A DNA stretch of 64,000 nt, from the NCBI GenBank assembly GCA_964423265.1, contig CAYREF010000001.1, positions 62,001-126,000 of the forward strand, written 5' to 3'. The notes under the pieces were generated by a model. It made no database searches, was not told the DNA's origin, and saw nothing but the letters and a program-made list of their open reading frames with translations. Position 1 is the first letter of the stretch. Every line of letters begins with the position of its first letter. The translations under genes were made by a program, and so were the position numbers. This DNA is from M55B165 sp964423265 (lineage in GTDB: Bacteria > Actinomycetota > Humimicrobiia > Humimicrobiales > Humimicrobiaceae). Shown piece after piece: positions 32,751-41,685 of the stretch.

Positions 32751-33549
32751 GGCAAGCTTTAATCTCCCGGACGATATAAGAGAGGCATTAGAGAAAGCTT
32801 ATAATGCTGAACCCAATACCACTGCCAGAAAGATTCTTTATTACATTCTGGAAAATGAAAAAATATCAAGAAAAGATAGCTTGCCTCTTTGCCAGGATTG
32901 TGGCTCTGTATATATAAATATATTGATGGGGAAAAACATCTGCATCCGGGGGGATAAGTTAGGCCGGACGGTAAATGAAGTTATTGCAGAAGTTTACAGT
33001 AAATATTACCTCAGAAAATCCATAGTAGATGACCCTCTTTATTTAAGGGAAAATACGGGGAATAATAATCCGGCTATCCTGGATATAAGCTATTTTGATG
33101 GTGAGGGTATTGATATAGAAGTTTGCCTGAAGGGTGGGGGCAGTGAAAATTGCTCTTATCTTTTTATGCTTAATCCTTCAACTGCAGAGGAAGACATTGT
33201 AGAGATAATTTGCAGGACGGTTAAAGATAATGTTAGCAAGTGCTGTCCTCCTGTTATTGTGGGAATTGGATTGGGCTCAACTGCTTCAGGGGTTGTAAAA
33301 CTGGCAAGGAAAGCTAGTTTTAGGAATATAAGGGAAAGAAATAAAAACAGGGATTACAAAAAGCTTGAGAAAAAGATTCTAGCAAAGGTTAACCAGTTAG
33401 ATATTGGCCCCCAGGGATTGGGGGGCAGGACTACTGCCCTGGCCTGCAATATTGAGTATGCACCTTGCCATATGGCCACGCTGCCCATGGCCTTATTTTT
33501 GGGTTGTCATTCTTTGAGGCGGGCATGTTCAAAGATATCGCCGCCATAA
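32695..33549 (+). CDS. Fumarate hydratase (class I), alpha subunit
   Basis: A 284-residue subunit of the 4Fe-4S fumarase/tartrate dehydratase family (TtdA/FumA N-terminal domain), which interconverts fumarate and malate. Seen: L-P-L-C-Q-D-C-G near 63-70, E-N-T-G-N-N-N-P-A near 121-129, L-K-G-G-G-S-E-N and I-G-P-Q-G-L-G-G-R-T-T-A near 235-247. Cluster cysteines are in the C-Q-D-C-G, C-C-P-P and C-N-I-E-Y-A-P-C-H contexts. The start lies inside topA, 56 bases before its stop. The 3' end overlaps the beta-subunit gene on the other strand by 43 bases, an arrangement I have not met in this enzyme. L(+)-tartrate dehydratase remains an alternative. Confidence 0.88.
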   Translation: MKNIEITKIKEKIKQLIAEASFNLPDDIREALEKAYNAEPNTTARKILYYILENEKISRKDSLPLCQDCGSVYINILMGKNICIRGDKLGRTVNEVIAEVYSKYYLRKSIVDDPLYLRENTGNNNPAILDISYFDGEGIDIEVCLKGGGSENCSYLFMLNPSTAEEDIVEIICRTVKDNVSKCCPPVIVGIGLGSTASGVVKLARKASFRNIRERNKNRDYKKLEKKILAKVNQLDIGPQGLGGRTTALACNIEYAPCHMATLPMALFLGCHSLRRACSKISPP

Positions 33550-34046
33550 ATATCATAAGCTACAAATAATGGAAATTTATCCAATTCAATCCTGTAGATG
33601 GCTTCTGCTCCCAGGTCGCTGTAAGCTATTTTTTTAATTTCTTTTACCTTAGTTGAAAGGTAGGCTGCTATCCCCCCGATGGCTACTAGGTACACTGCCT
33701 TGTATTTTTCCAGAAGTTTTCTGAATTTTTTGGTTCTGGCGCCTTTTCCAATGGTGGCCTTAATCCCTTTTTTTAGCAATGGCTCAGTTAAGTTGTCCAT
33801 CCTTATGCTGGTAGTGGGTCCGAGTGACCCGCTTTTTCTGCCTGGTGGAGTGGGAGCCGGCCCCACATAAAAAATAGTACTTCCCCTTAGGTCTATTGGC
33901 AATTCTTTTTTATTGTTTATTGCAGATATCAGTCTCTGGTGGGCCATATCCCTTGCACCGTAAACTGTTCCGCTTAAAAGCACCATGTCTCCTGCTCTTA
34001 GCTCCTTTATTTTCTCTTCTGTCAGTGGCAGGTTAATAGTCATCAT
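33507..34046 (-). CDS. Fumarate hydratase (class I), beta subunit
   Basis: A 179-residue partner of the alpha subunit (FumA C-terminal/TtdB domain). Motifs are G-D-M-V-L-L-S-G-T-V-Y-G-A-R-D near 19-33, I-F-Y-V-G-P-A-P-T-P-P-G, G-P-T-T-S-I-R-M-D and I-G-G-I-A-A-Y. The gene runs against the alpha gene and their 3' ends overlap in antisense. It overlaps the lipoprotein gene upstream on its own strand by 14 bases. Either of the ATG codons at 34046 and 34043 may start it. Two subunits needed in equal amounts thus come from opposite transcripts. Confidence 0.88.
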   Translation of the reverse strand: MMTINLPLTEEKIKELRAGDMVLLSGTVYGARDMAHQRLISAINNKKELPIDLRGSTIFYVGPAPTPPGRKSGSLGPTTSIRMDNLTEPLLKKGIKATIGKGARTKKFRKLLEKYKAVYLVAIGGIAAYLSTKVKEIKKIAYSDLGAEAIYRIELDKFPLFVAYDIYGGDIFEHARLKE

Positions 34047-34878
34047 TTATCTTGTCCTGTTTGAAATAGTTGTCATAAGTATGTATAGATTTTCTTTTAG
34101 ATTTTATCCCTCTGCTTCTTCTGGAGCTGAATATGAGGGCAAATACTATAAATAGCACAAAAAGCCCTATAATGCCTAATATGACTACCAGGAAGTAGGA
34201 AAGGAATTTTGTTTTCTTACCTTCAATATTTATAATTCTTTGTTGGCCGTATTTTATGTTCCATATGGCGATATTGTTGTCTCCAATTTTGTCTGCATTG
34301 GAATCAACAATGCTTACCGGAAACTTTATCTGGTAAGTGATGCTAAACAAGTTGGGGTCTGCAGACATAAGGTCATCAAATCTCCTGTAATCTGAATTCA
34401 TCTCAGAGGTCTGGATTAGCTTATCGTCTAGTTTCATGTCTATGTAGTCAGTAAAAAAGTAGTCACTGTTAAAAAAGTACTCCTCCTTTTCCATTTTTGC
34501 ATAGAACCTTTCAGGAGGATTTTCAGAAAAATTATCAATTGATACATGCTTTAAAAAATTTACGTCGTTGAATTTAACTGTAGACTTAAAATGAGTGAAA
34601 TTTTCTTCTTCAAAAGTTTCTATCTCCCCTTTAGGGAGAAGGGAAATCAGCTTTTGGTGAAGCGTCTGGTCGCCTACCAACACCACCTCACCCCTTTGGA
34701 GGTATTCGGTTTTTATGGCCAGCTCTACAGTTCTTGTTCCAGAATAGTCTGTATTCAATTGAGTGTAAATATCAATCAGGGTTTGGTCGCAGCCAGAAAT
34801 AAATAAAAGAAGTAAACTTAAAATGACCAGAATTATTTTAAGGATTATGGCTTTCTTCATTTGAAATAATTTTATCAT
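34033..34878 (-). CDS. Lipoprotein with C-terminal membrane helix (LppM/DUF3153-like)
   Basis: A 281-residue cell-surface protein. It has a lysine-led hydrophobic signal ending L-L-L-F-I-S-G-C (lipid Cys near 29), a soluble beta-rich domain of about 190 residues and a single hydrophobic helix near 228-250, then a basic cytoplasmic tail. The soluble domain with its late W-N-I-K-Y-G-Q segment resembles LppM/DUF3153 proteins, whose role is not established. ATG 34860 (M-K-K) may be the true start rather than 34878; neither has a clear ribosome site. It overlaps the fumarase beta gene by 14 bases. Confidence 0.6.
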   Translation of the reverse strand: MIKLFQMKKAIILKIILVILSLLLLFISGCDQTLIDIYTQLNTDYSGTRTVELAIKTEYLQRGEVVLVGDQTLHQKLISLLPKGEIETFEEENFTHFKSTVKFNDVNFLKHVSIDNFSENPPERFYAKMEKEEYFFNSDYFFTDYIDMKLDDKLIQTSEMNSDYRRFDDLMSADPNLFSITYQIKFPVSIVDSNADKIGDNNIAIWNIKYGQQRIINIEGKKTKFLSYFLVVILGIIGLFVLFIVFALIFSSRRSRGIKSKRKSIHTYDNYFKQDKINDDY

Positions 34879-34912
34879 ATTAAATATGTATATGATAGAA
34901 AAAAGTTTGGCT

Positions 34913-35698
34913 CTAGATTCCTAAAAATTTCTCAATTGCTTCTGCCAGCCCGTCGTTTTCATTGTCTGAAACGGTGTAATCTGAGGCCATTTTTATTTCT
35001 TCTGAAGCATTGCCCATGGCTACCCCAATCCTGGCTAATTTAATCATTCCCAGGTCATTCTCCCCGTCGCCTACAGCCATGAATTCATTGGGAGTTATGC
35101 CCAATTTTTTTATTACTTTTTTTATGGCATAGGTTTTACCGCCATTTTTGTTTAAAAAATTTATAAAATTGGGGCCTGCATTCCTTATCTTTATATTATC
35201 CCCAAGGTTAAATCCTTTGCAGTCAATATATTTGCTGTCTTTGCTTATAATTGTGCACAGGAGCACTTTATCTGATATGTCTTCAGAAAGCAGGTCTGCT
35301 ACCTTTAAGCTATTTTCTTTTTTTTCCAGTTCATTTTCCAGCCCGAGGTACTCTTTTTCAAATAATATGTAACCATCCAGGGTGGCTACAACTAGTTGTT
35401 CTTTTAGCTTTCTGGAAAGCTCTACGATTTTCTTGTAACTATCCCTTTTAAGGGTCAGGTATTCTACTCTATTTAGGTTTTCGTCAACTATCAATGTACC
35501 ATTGGAAAGAACATGATAGTTTTTTAATCCCAGCTCTTCTATTATTTTTTTTGCAGAAAAAATGCCCCTGCCTGTAGAAAGCATAACTTTTATCCCTTTA
35601 TCCAGGCATTTTCTTATGGCTCTCTTGTTTTTACGGCTAATTTTATCTTTTTTATTATACAGGGTGCCATCTACATCTGTTGCCAGTAATTTAATCAC
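34913..35698 (-). CDS. Cof-type HAD-superfamily phosphatase
   Basis: A 261-residue cytoplasmic phosphatase. Catalytic motif I is D-V-D-G-T-L at 7-12, motif II L-S-T-G-R near 41, the K of motif III is K-V-I-K-K near 195-205, and motif IV G-D-G-E-N-D is near 216-221. The insert between motifs II and III is the C2B cap of the Cof/YbiV group, which hydrolyse sugar phosphates, flavin or pyridoxal phosphates. The substrate cannot be told. Confidence 0.9.
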   Translation of the reverse strand: MIKLLATDVDGTLYNKKDKISRKNKRAIRKCLDKGIKVMLSTGRGIFSAKKIIEELGLKNYHVLSNGTLIVDENLNRVEYLTLKRDSYKKIVELSRKLKEQLVVATLDGYILFEKEYLGLENELEKKENSLKVADLLSEDISDKVLLCTIISKDSKYIDCKGFNLGDNIKIRNAGPNFINFLNKNGGKTYAIKKVIKKLGITPNEFMAVGDGENDLGMIKLARIGVAMGNASEEIKMASDYTVSDNENDGLAEAIEKFLGI

Positions 35699-35788
35699 TT
35701 TATCTCCTAAAAGAAATTGGCTAACTTTTCAATTGCATAGCTTATATTATTAAAAAATAAAGTCAAATATTAAAGCAATTAAATAGGG

Positions 35789-36205
35789 CTAGTGGTAGTA
35801 GTTGGCTTCCTTAAAAGTTTTAAAATGCGTGTCAAAACTGGCTATATAGTTTATTCCATAGTAGAGCATGGTGGAAAAATGGATGCAGTCTCTTGAGGTT
35901 ATACCTTTATTATGCTTTCTTTCCAATGTTAATCTTGCAGATTCTGTTATTTTATAATTTATGGGGAGCACTTCGTCAACAATTCCATAAAAATTATCAA
36001 AGAGCTGTAAACCCACCTGGATTTTTCCTATTTTATTATAACGGTAAAGTATTTCCTGGAAAACCTCACATGAACTCACCGCAAATATCTTTTCGTCTGC
36101 TATGTCATTAAGAATTTTTATGGCTGGTTGCTTGTAAGGGTGGTTTTTTCCAATGGCATACATGGGAATATTTGAATCAATAAATACCTTTAATTTAGTT
36201 CTCAT
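35789..36205 (-). CDS. PIN-domain toxin (VapC-like)
   Basis: A 138-residue PIN nuclease. The acidic site is formed by D9 in F-I-D-S-N-I-P, the E in E-V-F-Q-E near 46, D in S-R-D-C-I-H-F near 106 and D in S-F-D-T-H-F. Such toxins cut RNA, often initiator tRNA, until bound by the antitoxin. The start overlaps the antitoxin gene by 11 bases, the usual toxin-antitoxin order (antitoxin first). Only activity tests would show whether it is toxic. Confidence 0.85.
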   Translation of the reverse strand: MRTKLKVFIDSNIPMYAIGKNHPYKQPAIKILNDIADEKIFAVSSCEVFQEILYRYNKIGKIQVGLQLFDNFYGIVDEVLPINYKITESARLTLERKHNKGITSRDCIHFSTMLYYGINYIASFDTHFKTFKEANYYH

Positions 36206-36443
36206 CCAGTATCCCCTCTATTATCTCCTCTTCCAGGTCTTCATATTTTTGGGGGACTTCACATTCCAGCTCTAACAGTTTTTCCATTGCTTTGTTCTTA
36301 TCCTGCTTAGTTTTAATCCCGTAGTAGTTGGTAACAGCTTCCCTTACCATCTCTCCAATGGAGACATTATTTAGTTTTGATTTTTGTTTTAATATTTCGT
36401 AAACATCTTTTTCGAAAAGCAAGGTTGTTTTTTTTAAAGCCAT
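36195..36443 (-). CDS. Antitoxin of the VapBC-like pair
   Basis: An 82-residue protein. The N-terminal 45 residues (K-K-T-T-L-L-F then a helix with S-I-G-E-M-V-R-E-A-V) look like a ribbon-helix-helix DNA-binding domain. The C-terminal part is highly acidic and would wrap the toxin. It overlaps the PIN gene by 11 bases. A dyad 19-32 bases upstream of its start suits autorepression by the complex. Confidence 0.75.
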   Translation of the reverse strand: MALKKTTLLFEKDVYEILKQKSKLNNVSIGEMVREAVTNYYGIKTKQDKNKAMEKLLELECEVPQKYEDLEEEIIEGILDEN

Positions 36444-36461
36444 TTAAACCACCTGTTATAT

Positions 36462-36475
36462 ATATGGAACCATAT
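36462..36475 (-). promoter_or_regulatory. Dyad upstream of the VapBC-like pair, probable operator
   Basis: ATATGG and CCATAT flank two bases. A second overlapping dyad, TATGGA...TCCATA, extends to 36480. It is placed 19 bases upstream of the antitoxin ATG, where toxin-antitoxin complexes usually repress. Confidence 0.5.
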
Positions 36476-36660
36476 CCATAATATAATTTTTTTTATTAAT
36501 AGTCAAAATTAGGAAAGGAAGCCTGTCAAAAACTTAAGGTTTTTATCTTTAATTAATGCAACTGTTAAAGCAAATTTGTTATAATACCCCTAAATAGGTA
36601 GCAGAAAAATATTGTGTTGGCAGTACTGTTTTTTTTAAGGTTTTCTGCTTTTTGGATATA

Positions 36661-36689
36661 TTGACGTATGCAACCAATATTGTTAGCAT
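36661..36689 (+). promoter_or_regulatory. Possible promoter of the dehydratase-activase fusion gene
   Basis: TTGACG (36661-36666) and TAGCAT (36684-36689) are 17 bases apart, 36 bases ahead of the ATG at 36725. The -35 box is good; the -10 box is weak. Confidence 0.4.
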
Positions 36690-36724
36690 AACATAATCAT
36701 TTTATATTAACTTATGAGGAAAAG

Positions 36725-39700
36725 ATGAAATTATATATTGGCTATGACATAGGATCGATAAGCCTAAACAGGGCAATAGTTAGCCAGGATAAAGAAATTG
36801 TTGACATCCTTCCTTATAACAGGCATCACGGCGAGCCTTTGAAGGCATTAATAAGGGACTTAAGGGAAATAGCCAAAAAATATGGGAGCCGGGATTTAGG
36901 TGGAGTTTCTTTTACTGGAATAAGCGCAAAAAACATTGCGGGGGCAGCGGGCTTTCCGTTTATAAATGAGATAGAGGCGCTGATGAATTCAGCCCGGGAT
37001 TTCTATCCCCAAGCTTCAACTGTAATTGAGATAGGAGGCCAGGATTCCAAATTTATAGACCTGGCAATTGGGGATTATGCAATGAATGAGCTGTGTGCGG
37101 CTGGGACGGGGTCTTTTCTAGACCAGCAGGCTACCAGATTCGGGCTGAGCATAGAAGAGTTTGCTGACCTGGCTTTAAAATCAAAAAGCCCGGAAGCCAT
37201 AGCGGGTAGGTGCAGCGTATTTGCCAAAACGGACATGATACACCTGCAGCAGGAAGCTGCCAAGGATGAGGACATAATATTGGGGCTGTGCTATGCTATG
37301 GCCAGGAGTTTTAAATCAGGTATTGTAAAGGGCAAGAAGTTTAACCCCCCCATTATATTCTGCGGCGGGGTTTCCTATAATAGGGCCATGGTAAAGGCTT
37401 TTTCCGATATTTTAGGGGAAGAATTAATAATACCGGAACATAATGCATCCATGGGGGCTATAGGAGCAGCTATCAGTACTGTGGGAAAAAAGCAGGCAAC
37501 TGACATAGGTAAAATAATAGATTCTATTGAAAACTATATTTCCAGCTTCAAATATGAAAGGGAAACTTTTAAGCCTCTGGTTTTAGAAAAATCTGTTCTT
37601 CCGGAGCAGAGCGGGAATGGTTATAAATTCGGAGATAAGAAAATAGATGCTTATATAGGAATAGATGTGGGTTCAATCAGCACTAATGTTGTGGCCATAG
37701 ACAAGGATAAAAAACTTATTGCCAAATGTTACCTGAGGACTTCCGGCAGGCCCATAGAGGCTGTAAGGAAGGGAATCAAGATAATAGGCGGCAAGGTGGG
37801 ATCCAGAATCAATGTCAAGGGAGTAGGCACAACAGGTTCGGGGAGATACCTTATAGGGGACTTTGTAGGGGCTGATAGCGTAATTAATGAAATAACTGCA
37901 CAGGCCACTGCAGCAGCTGCAATTGATAAGTCGGTAGACACTATTTTTGAGATAGGGGGCCAGGATTCTAAATTCATATCTTTAGAAGATGGAGTAGTGG
38001 TTGATTTTGAAATGAATAAAGTATGTGCTGCCGGCACAGGATCTTTTCTGGAAGAGCAAGCCGAAAGGTTTGACCTAGAGATTGAGGACTTTGCTGACAT
38101 TGCACTGAAGGCCAAAAACCCTCTAGACCTTGGTGAGAGATGTACTGTTTTCATGGAGACCAATGTTTATTCACATTACCAAAAAGGGGCCAAGGTTGAT
38201 AATATTTTAGCTGGCCTCTCTTATTCTATAGTAATGAACTATATAAACAGGGTAGTGGGGAGAAAAAAGATAGGTAAGAAAATATTTTTCCAGGGGGCAG
38301 TAGCTTTTAACCATTCAGTGGTAGCAGCTTTTGAAAACTACCTGGGCAAGGAAATAATAGTTCCCCCTGACCATGAAGTAACCGGAGCTATAGGTACTGC
38401 GATTGTGGCCCTGGAAAAGGTTAAGGACAATACTAACTTCAGGGGATTTGAGCAAATCGCAAAAGTGGGCTATTCCCAAAAATCTTTTGAATGTAAGGGA
38501 TGCGCCAACCGCTGTGACATAAAAAGGGTCTCAATTGAAGGGGAGGCTCCTTTGTATTATGGCGGAAGGTGTGAAAAATATGAAAAATCAGAGGCAAAGA
38601 AAAGCAGCCTCCCTGATTACTTCGAAGAAAGGGAAAAAATACTACTGGGCTCATCCAAGCTTAAAGGAAATCCGGGGGCTAAAAAGGTGGGCATACCTTT
38701 TACCATGTTAACCTATGAATTTTATCCTTTCTGGAGCACATTTTTTGACCGCCTTGGTTTTGAGGTGGTTCTATCAGAGAAGACCAATAAGAAAATTATA
38801 CAGGAAGGCCTGCAGTCTGTAATTGCGGAAACCTGTTTTCCCATGAAGGCGATGCTGGGGCATGTCCATAATCTAATGGAAAAAGGTGTTGACTACCTGT
38901 TCCTGCCCACTATTAGGGATATGCCGGGAAAGGAACATGCAATTAAGGGAGACAGGACTGGAAGCTATCCTTGCCCCTTTGTGCAGGGAATGCCCTGCAT
39001 AGTTAAGGCTGCTATAGACCTGGAAGGGGTTGAGGTATTAGACCCCATAATTAATTTTAGCTATGAAGGATATGTAAAAGAAAAGCAGCTAAAAAACTTG
39101 GGTAAAGACCTGGGGGTTGGAACCCGGAGCATAAAAGAAGCCGTAAGCAGCGCTTACCAGGCCCAGCATAATTTTTACAGCCTGTTAAAGGAAAAGGGAG
39201 CAGAAGTTCTCGGCAGCTTGGGGGAAGACGAGCCAGCAATTGTAGTGGTTTCAAGATCCTATAATAGCTGTGATAGGAGCATAAGCATGGATATACCCAA
39301 GAAACTGAGGGAGACTGGAATGAAAGTTATTCCCCTGGACTTTTTGCCTCTGGATTCGGTGGATATTTCTAAAGAGTGGCCTAACCTTTACTGGGAGTTT
39401 GGTGACAGGATTATTAGTGCGGCTAAAATAATAAAGGGAGACAAGAGGCTTTACGGGGCTTATCTGACCAATTTTGGTTGTGGCCCGGATTCATTTATTC
39501 TGCAGTATTTTGAGAGGGAAATGAATAAGCCATTTTTAAGAATAGAAATAGATGAGCATACAGGCGGGGCAGGAGTGGTTACAAGATGTGAGGCTTTTGT
39601 AGATTCCTTGAGGAATATAAGGGGGAGGAAGGATTTTAAGCCCACCGCGGTTAAAAGTGCGCATCCGGTGTTTAAGAAAGAGCAGAAAAGGACCATATAT

Positions 39701-40990
39701 ATTCCTTATATGAGTGACAGCGCTTATGCAATTAGCGCTGCATTCAAGAATGAAGGGATAAGTGCCGAGGTAATGGAGTCCGATGATGAGACTCTGGAGC
39801 TTGGCAGGAGATACACTCTGGGAAAAGAATGTTACCCCTTTATCATAACTACCGGGGATATTTTAAAAACTTTAAAATATAATGATCCCAAGAGCTGTGC
39901 ATTCCTTATGCCCCTAACTTATGGGCCTTGCAGGTTTGGACAGTATAACAAACTACAAAACATTATAATCGGGGAACTGGGCCATGATCATGTTCCCATA
40001 ATTTCACCCGGCGCTCCAGAAAGTGGGAGCTTCTATAAACAGTATGACATGGATGGAAGAAGGGGCTTTAAGCTGCTTTTAAGGGCCTTGCAGGGTGTAT
40101 TTACAATGGATAATATCTATAAGATGCTGAGGCATACCAAGCCTTATGAAATAAGGAAAGGTTCTGCAGAAAAGGCATACCAGGAGTATATTGCCAGGGT
40201 GTTAAAACTGGTAGAAGAAGAGGAATATGGAAGCCTGTTTAAAAAGCTGCTGGAAACCTTAAAGGATGCAAGAAAAGATTTTGAGGGTATAGAAGTAAAC
40301 AGGGCGAAGAGGAAGCCTCTTATTGGAATCGTAGGAGAGATTTATGTAAGGAACCATCCTTATAGCAATAATGAGATAGTCAGTAGCGTGGAAAGGCTGG
40401 GGGGAGAAGTTGAGATTCCCAATATTTCTGAATGGTTTAGCCACACTACTGCCACCAGCAAGCTGGATAACCATGTAAAGAAAAATGACCTGTTATTTAA
40501 GATGCTAAATTCGTTTAGCTTTAATGGCAACAGGTATAAGGGAAAGGAAAACTTAGCAGGATTAGCTACAGATTATTTAAGGTCTGTAAGGTTTTTTATT
40601 TCAAACAGGATAAACTACAGGATAATAAATAGTTATTTAAAAAAACTTGATGCTCCCCTACAGGGATTTATAAGAGAAGAGGACTACGATATTTATAATA
40701 CCTGGGATAATGCTTCCCCTTATATTATAAAATGGTTTGGGGAAGCTGCATTGAGTGTAGGAAAATCTGTTACCTGGATTGAAGAGGGATGCCATGGCAT
40801 TATAAATGTGATGCCTTTTACCTGTATGCCAGGTACCATTGTTACAGCAACTTCCAAAAGGATAAGGGAAAAATACAAAGTTCCATGGCTGAATCTAGCT
40901 TTTGATGGGCTAGAGCAGGGTACAACCGAAACCAGGCTGGAAGCATTCATGTACCAGGCTAAGTTGTATATGGAAAATAAGAAGAAATAA
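36725..40990 (+). CDS. 2-Hydroxyacyl-CoA dehydratase activase-related fusion protein
   Basis: A 1421-residue cytoplasmic protein. It has two BadF/HgdC-type ATPase domains (about 1-255 and 308-565), each with D-x-G-S-I-S, I-G-G-Q-D-S-K and the bridging-cluster cysteines (C124/C163 and C434/C473). A cysteine motif follows (C590-x2-C593-x3-C597 and C616), then DUF2229-like and COG3581-like regions (about 650-1415) with E-T-C-F-P-M-K, K-E-C-Y-P-F and P-C-R-F-G. Activases use ATP to give one electron of very low potential to a partner cluster protein, as in 2-hydroxyglutaryl-CoA dehydratase and double-cubane proteins. Here activase and acceptor-like parts are fused. The family is common in anaerobes; its substrate is unknown. 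ATG 36725 has GAGG six bases upstream. Confidence 0.85.
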   Translation: MKLYIGYDIGSISLNRAIVSQDKEIVDILPYNRHHGEPLKALIRDLREIAKKYGSRDLGGVSFTGISAKNIAGAAGFPFINEIEALMNSARDFYPQASTVIEIGGQDSKFIDLAIGDYAMNELCAAGTGSFLDQQATRFGLSIEEFADLALKSKSPEAIAGRCSVFAKTDMIHLQQEAAKDEDIILGLCYAMARSFKSGIVKGKKFNPPIIFCGGVSYNRAMVKAFSDILGEELIIPEHNASMGAIGAAISTVGKKQATDIGKIIDSIENYISSFKYERETFKPLVLEKSVLPEQSGNGYKFGDKKIDAYIGIDVGSISTNVVAIDKDKKLIAKCYLRTSGRPIEAVRKGIKIIGGKVGSRINVKGVGTTGSGRYLIGDFVGADSVINEITAQATAAAAIDKSVDTIFEIGGQDSKFISLEDGVVVDFEMNKVCAAGTGSFLEEQAERFDLEIEDFADIALKAKNPLDLGERCTVFMETNVYSHYQKGAKVDNILAGLSYSIVMNYINRVVGRKKIGKKIFFQGAVAFNHSVVAAFENYLGKEIIVPPDHEVTGAIGTAIVALEKVKDNTNFRGFEQIAKVGYSQKSFECKGCANRCDIKRVSIEGEAPLYYGGRCEKYEKSEAKKSSLPDYFEEREKILLGSSKLKGNPGAKKVGIPFTMLTYEFYPFWSTFFDRLGFEVVLSEKTNKKIIQEGLQSVIAETCFPMKAMLGHVHNLMEKGVDYLFLPTIRDMPGKEHAIKGDRTGSYPCPFVQGMPCIVKAAIDLEGVEVLDPIINFSYEGYVKEKQLKNLGKDLGVGTRSIKEAVSSAYQAQHNFYSLLKEKGAEVLGSLGEDEPAIVVVSRSYNSCDRSISMDIPKKLRETGMKVIPLDFLPLDSVDISKEWPNLYWEFGDRIISAAKIIKGDKRLYGAYLTNFGCGPDSFILQYFEREMNKPFLRIEIDEHTGGAGVVTRCEAFVDSLRNIRGRKDFKPTAVKSAHPVFKKEQKRTIYIPYMSDSAYAISAAFKNEGISAEVMESDDETLELGRRYTLGKECYPFIITTGDILKTLKYNDPKSCAFLMPLTYGPCRFGQYNKLQNIIIGELGHDHVPIISPGAPESGSFYKQYDMDGRRGFKLLLRALQGVFTMDNIYKMLRHTKPYEIRKGSAEKAYQEYIARVLKLVEEEEYGSLFKKLLETLKDARKDFEGIEVNRAKRKPLIGIVGEIYVRNHPYSNNEIVSSVERLGGEVEIPNISEWFSHTTATSKLDNHVKKNDLLFKMLNSFSFNGNRYKGKENLAGLATDYLRSVRFFISNRINYRIINSYLKKLDAPLQGFIREEDYDIYNTWDNASPYIIKWFGEAALSVGKSVTWIEEGCHGIINVMPFTCMPGTIVTATSKRIREKYKVPWLNLAFDGLEQGTTETRLEAFMYQAKLYMENKKK

Positions 40991-40995
40991 GGCTG

Positions 40996-41011
40996 CCCTT
41001 TTAGGGTTTTT
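40996..41011 (+). terminator. Weak terminator-like hairpin after the activase fusion gene
   Basis: CCCT and AGGG enclose three T and are followed by TTTTT, six bases after the stop codon. The stem has only four pairs, so efficiency is doubtful. Confidence 0.3.
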
Positions 41012-41052
41012 ACCATGTTAGAATATTGTAAATATAATCTTTATATTTCAAA

Positions 41053-41685
41053 GTGAAGGGTCTATTTATAACATTTGAAGGACTTGATGGTTCGGGCAAA
41101 ACCACCCAGATAAAGCTATTGTGCAGCTACCTTAAGGAAAAAGGCCATGAAGTTATTTCTACTATTGAGCCCGGGGGAACTAAGGTTGGGCAAAAGATAA
41201 GAAAGATACTGCTAAATACTAAAGGTTTGCATATTACTCCTAAAGCTGAAACTTTCTTGTTTCTGGCTTCCAGAGCCGAACTGGTTTCCAAAGTTATCAA
41301 CCCTGCCATGGATGAGGGGAAAATTATAATTTGTGACAGGTTTTTTGATTCTACTGTCGTGTATCAGGGAATAGCAAGAAATCTTGGAAAAAAGAAGATA
41401 TTGGATATGAGCTTATGGGCAACTGGCAGCTTAGTTCCGGATATTACTTTCCTGCTTTCAGTCAGGGCAGATGAGGGGGAGATAAGGAAAAAAGGCATGG
41501 AGGCAGACAGGATGGAAAAAGAGGAATCTGAATTTAAGAAAAAAGTTTATGAAGGTTACCTAAAACTGGCAAGGGATTTTCCGGAAAGATTTGTGGTAAT
41601 AGACGGTGAAAAAGATATAGAAAGTATATTTGGGATAATAAAAGATAAGGTGGAAAAAGAGTTAAAGGACAGATGGGCACATTAG
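41053..41685 (+). CDS. tmk: Thymidylate kinase
   Basis: A 210-residue P-loop kinase that makes dTDP from dTMP. Seen: F-E-G-L-D-G-S-G-K-T-T-Q at 8-19, the D-R-F-F-D-S-T-V-V-Y-Q-G motif near 96-107, and a LID region with arginines around 150-158. The GTG start at 41053 lacks a clear ribosome site; a TATAAT lies about 20 bases upstream, so the leader would be very short. It overlaps holB by 13 bases, as in the common tmk-holB cluster. Confidence 0.93.
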   Translation: MKGLFITFEGLDGSGKTTQIKLLCSYLKEKGHEVISTIEPGGTKVGQKIRKILLNTKGLHITPKAETFLFLASRAELVSKVINPAMDEGKIIICDRFFDSTVVYQGIARNLGKKKILDMSLWATGSLVPDITFLLSVRADEGEIRKKGMEADRMEKEESEFKKKVYEGYLKLARDFPERFVVIDGEKDIESIFGIIKDKVEKELKDRWAH

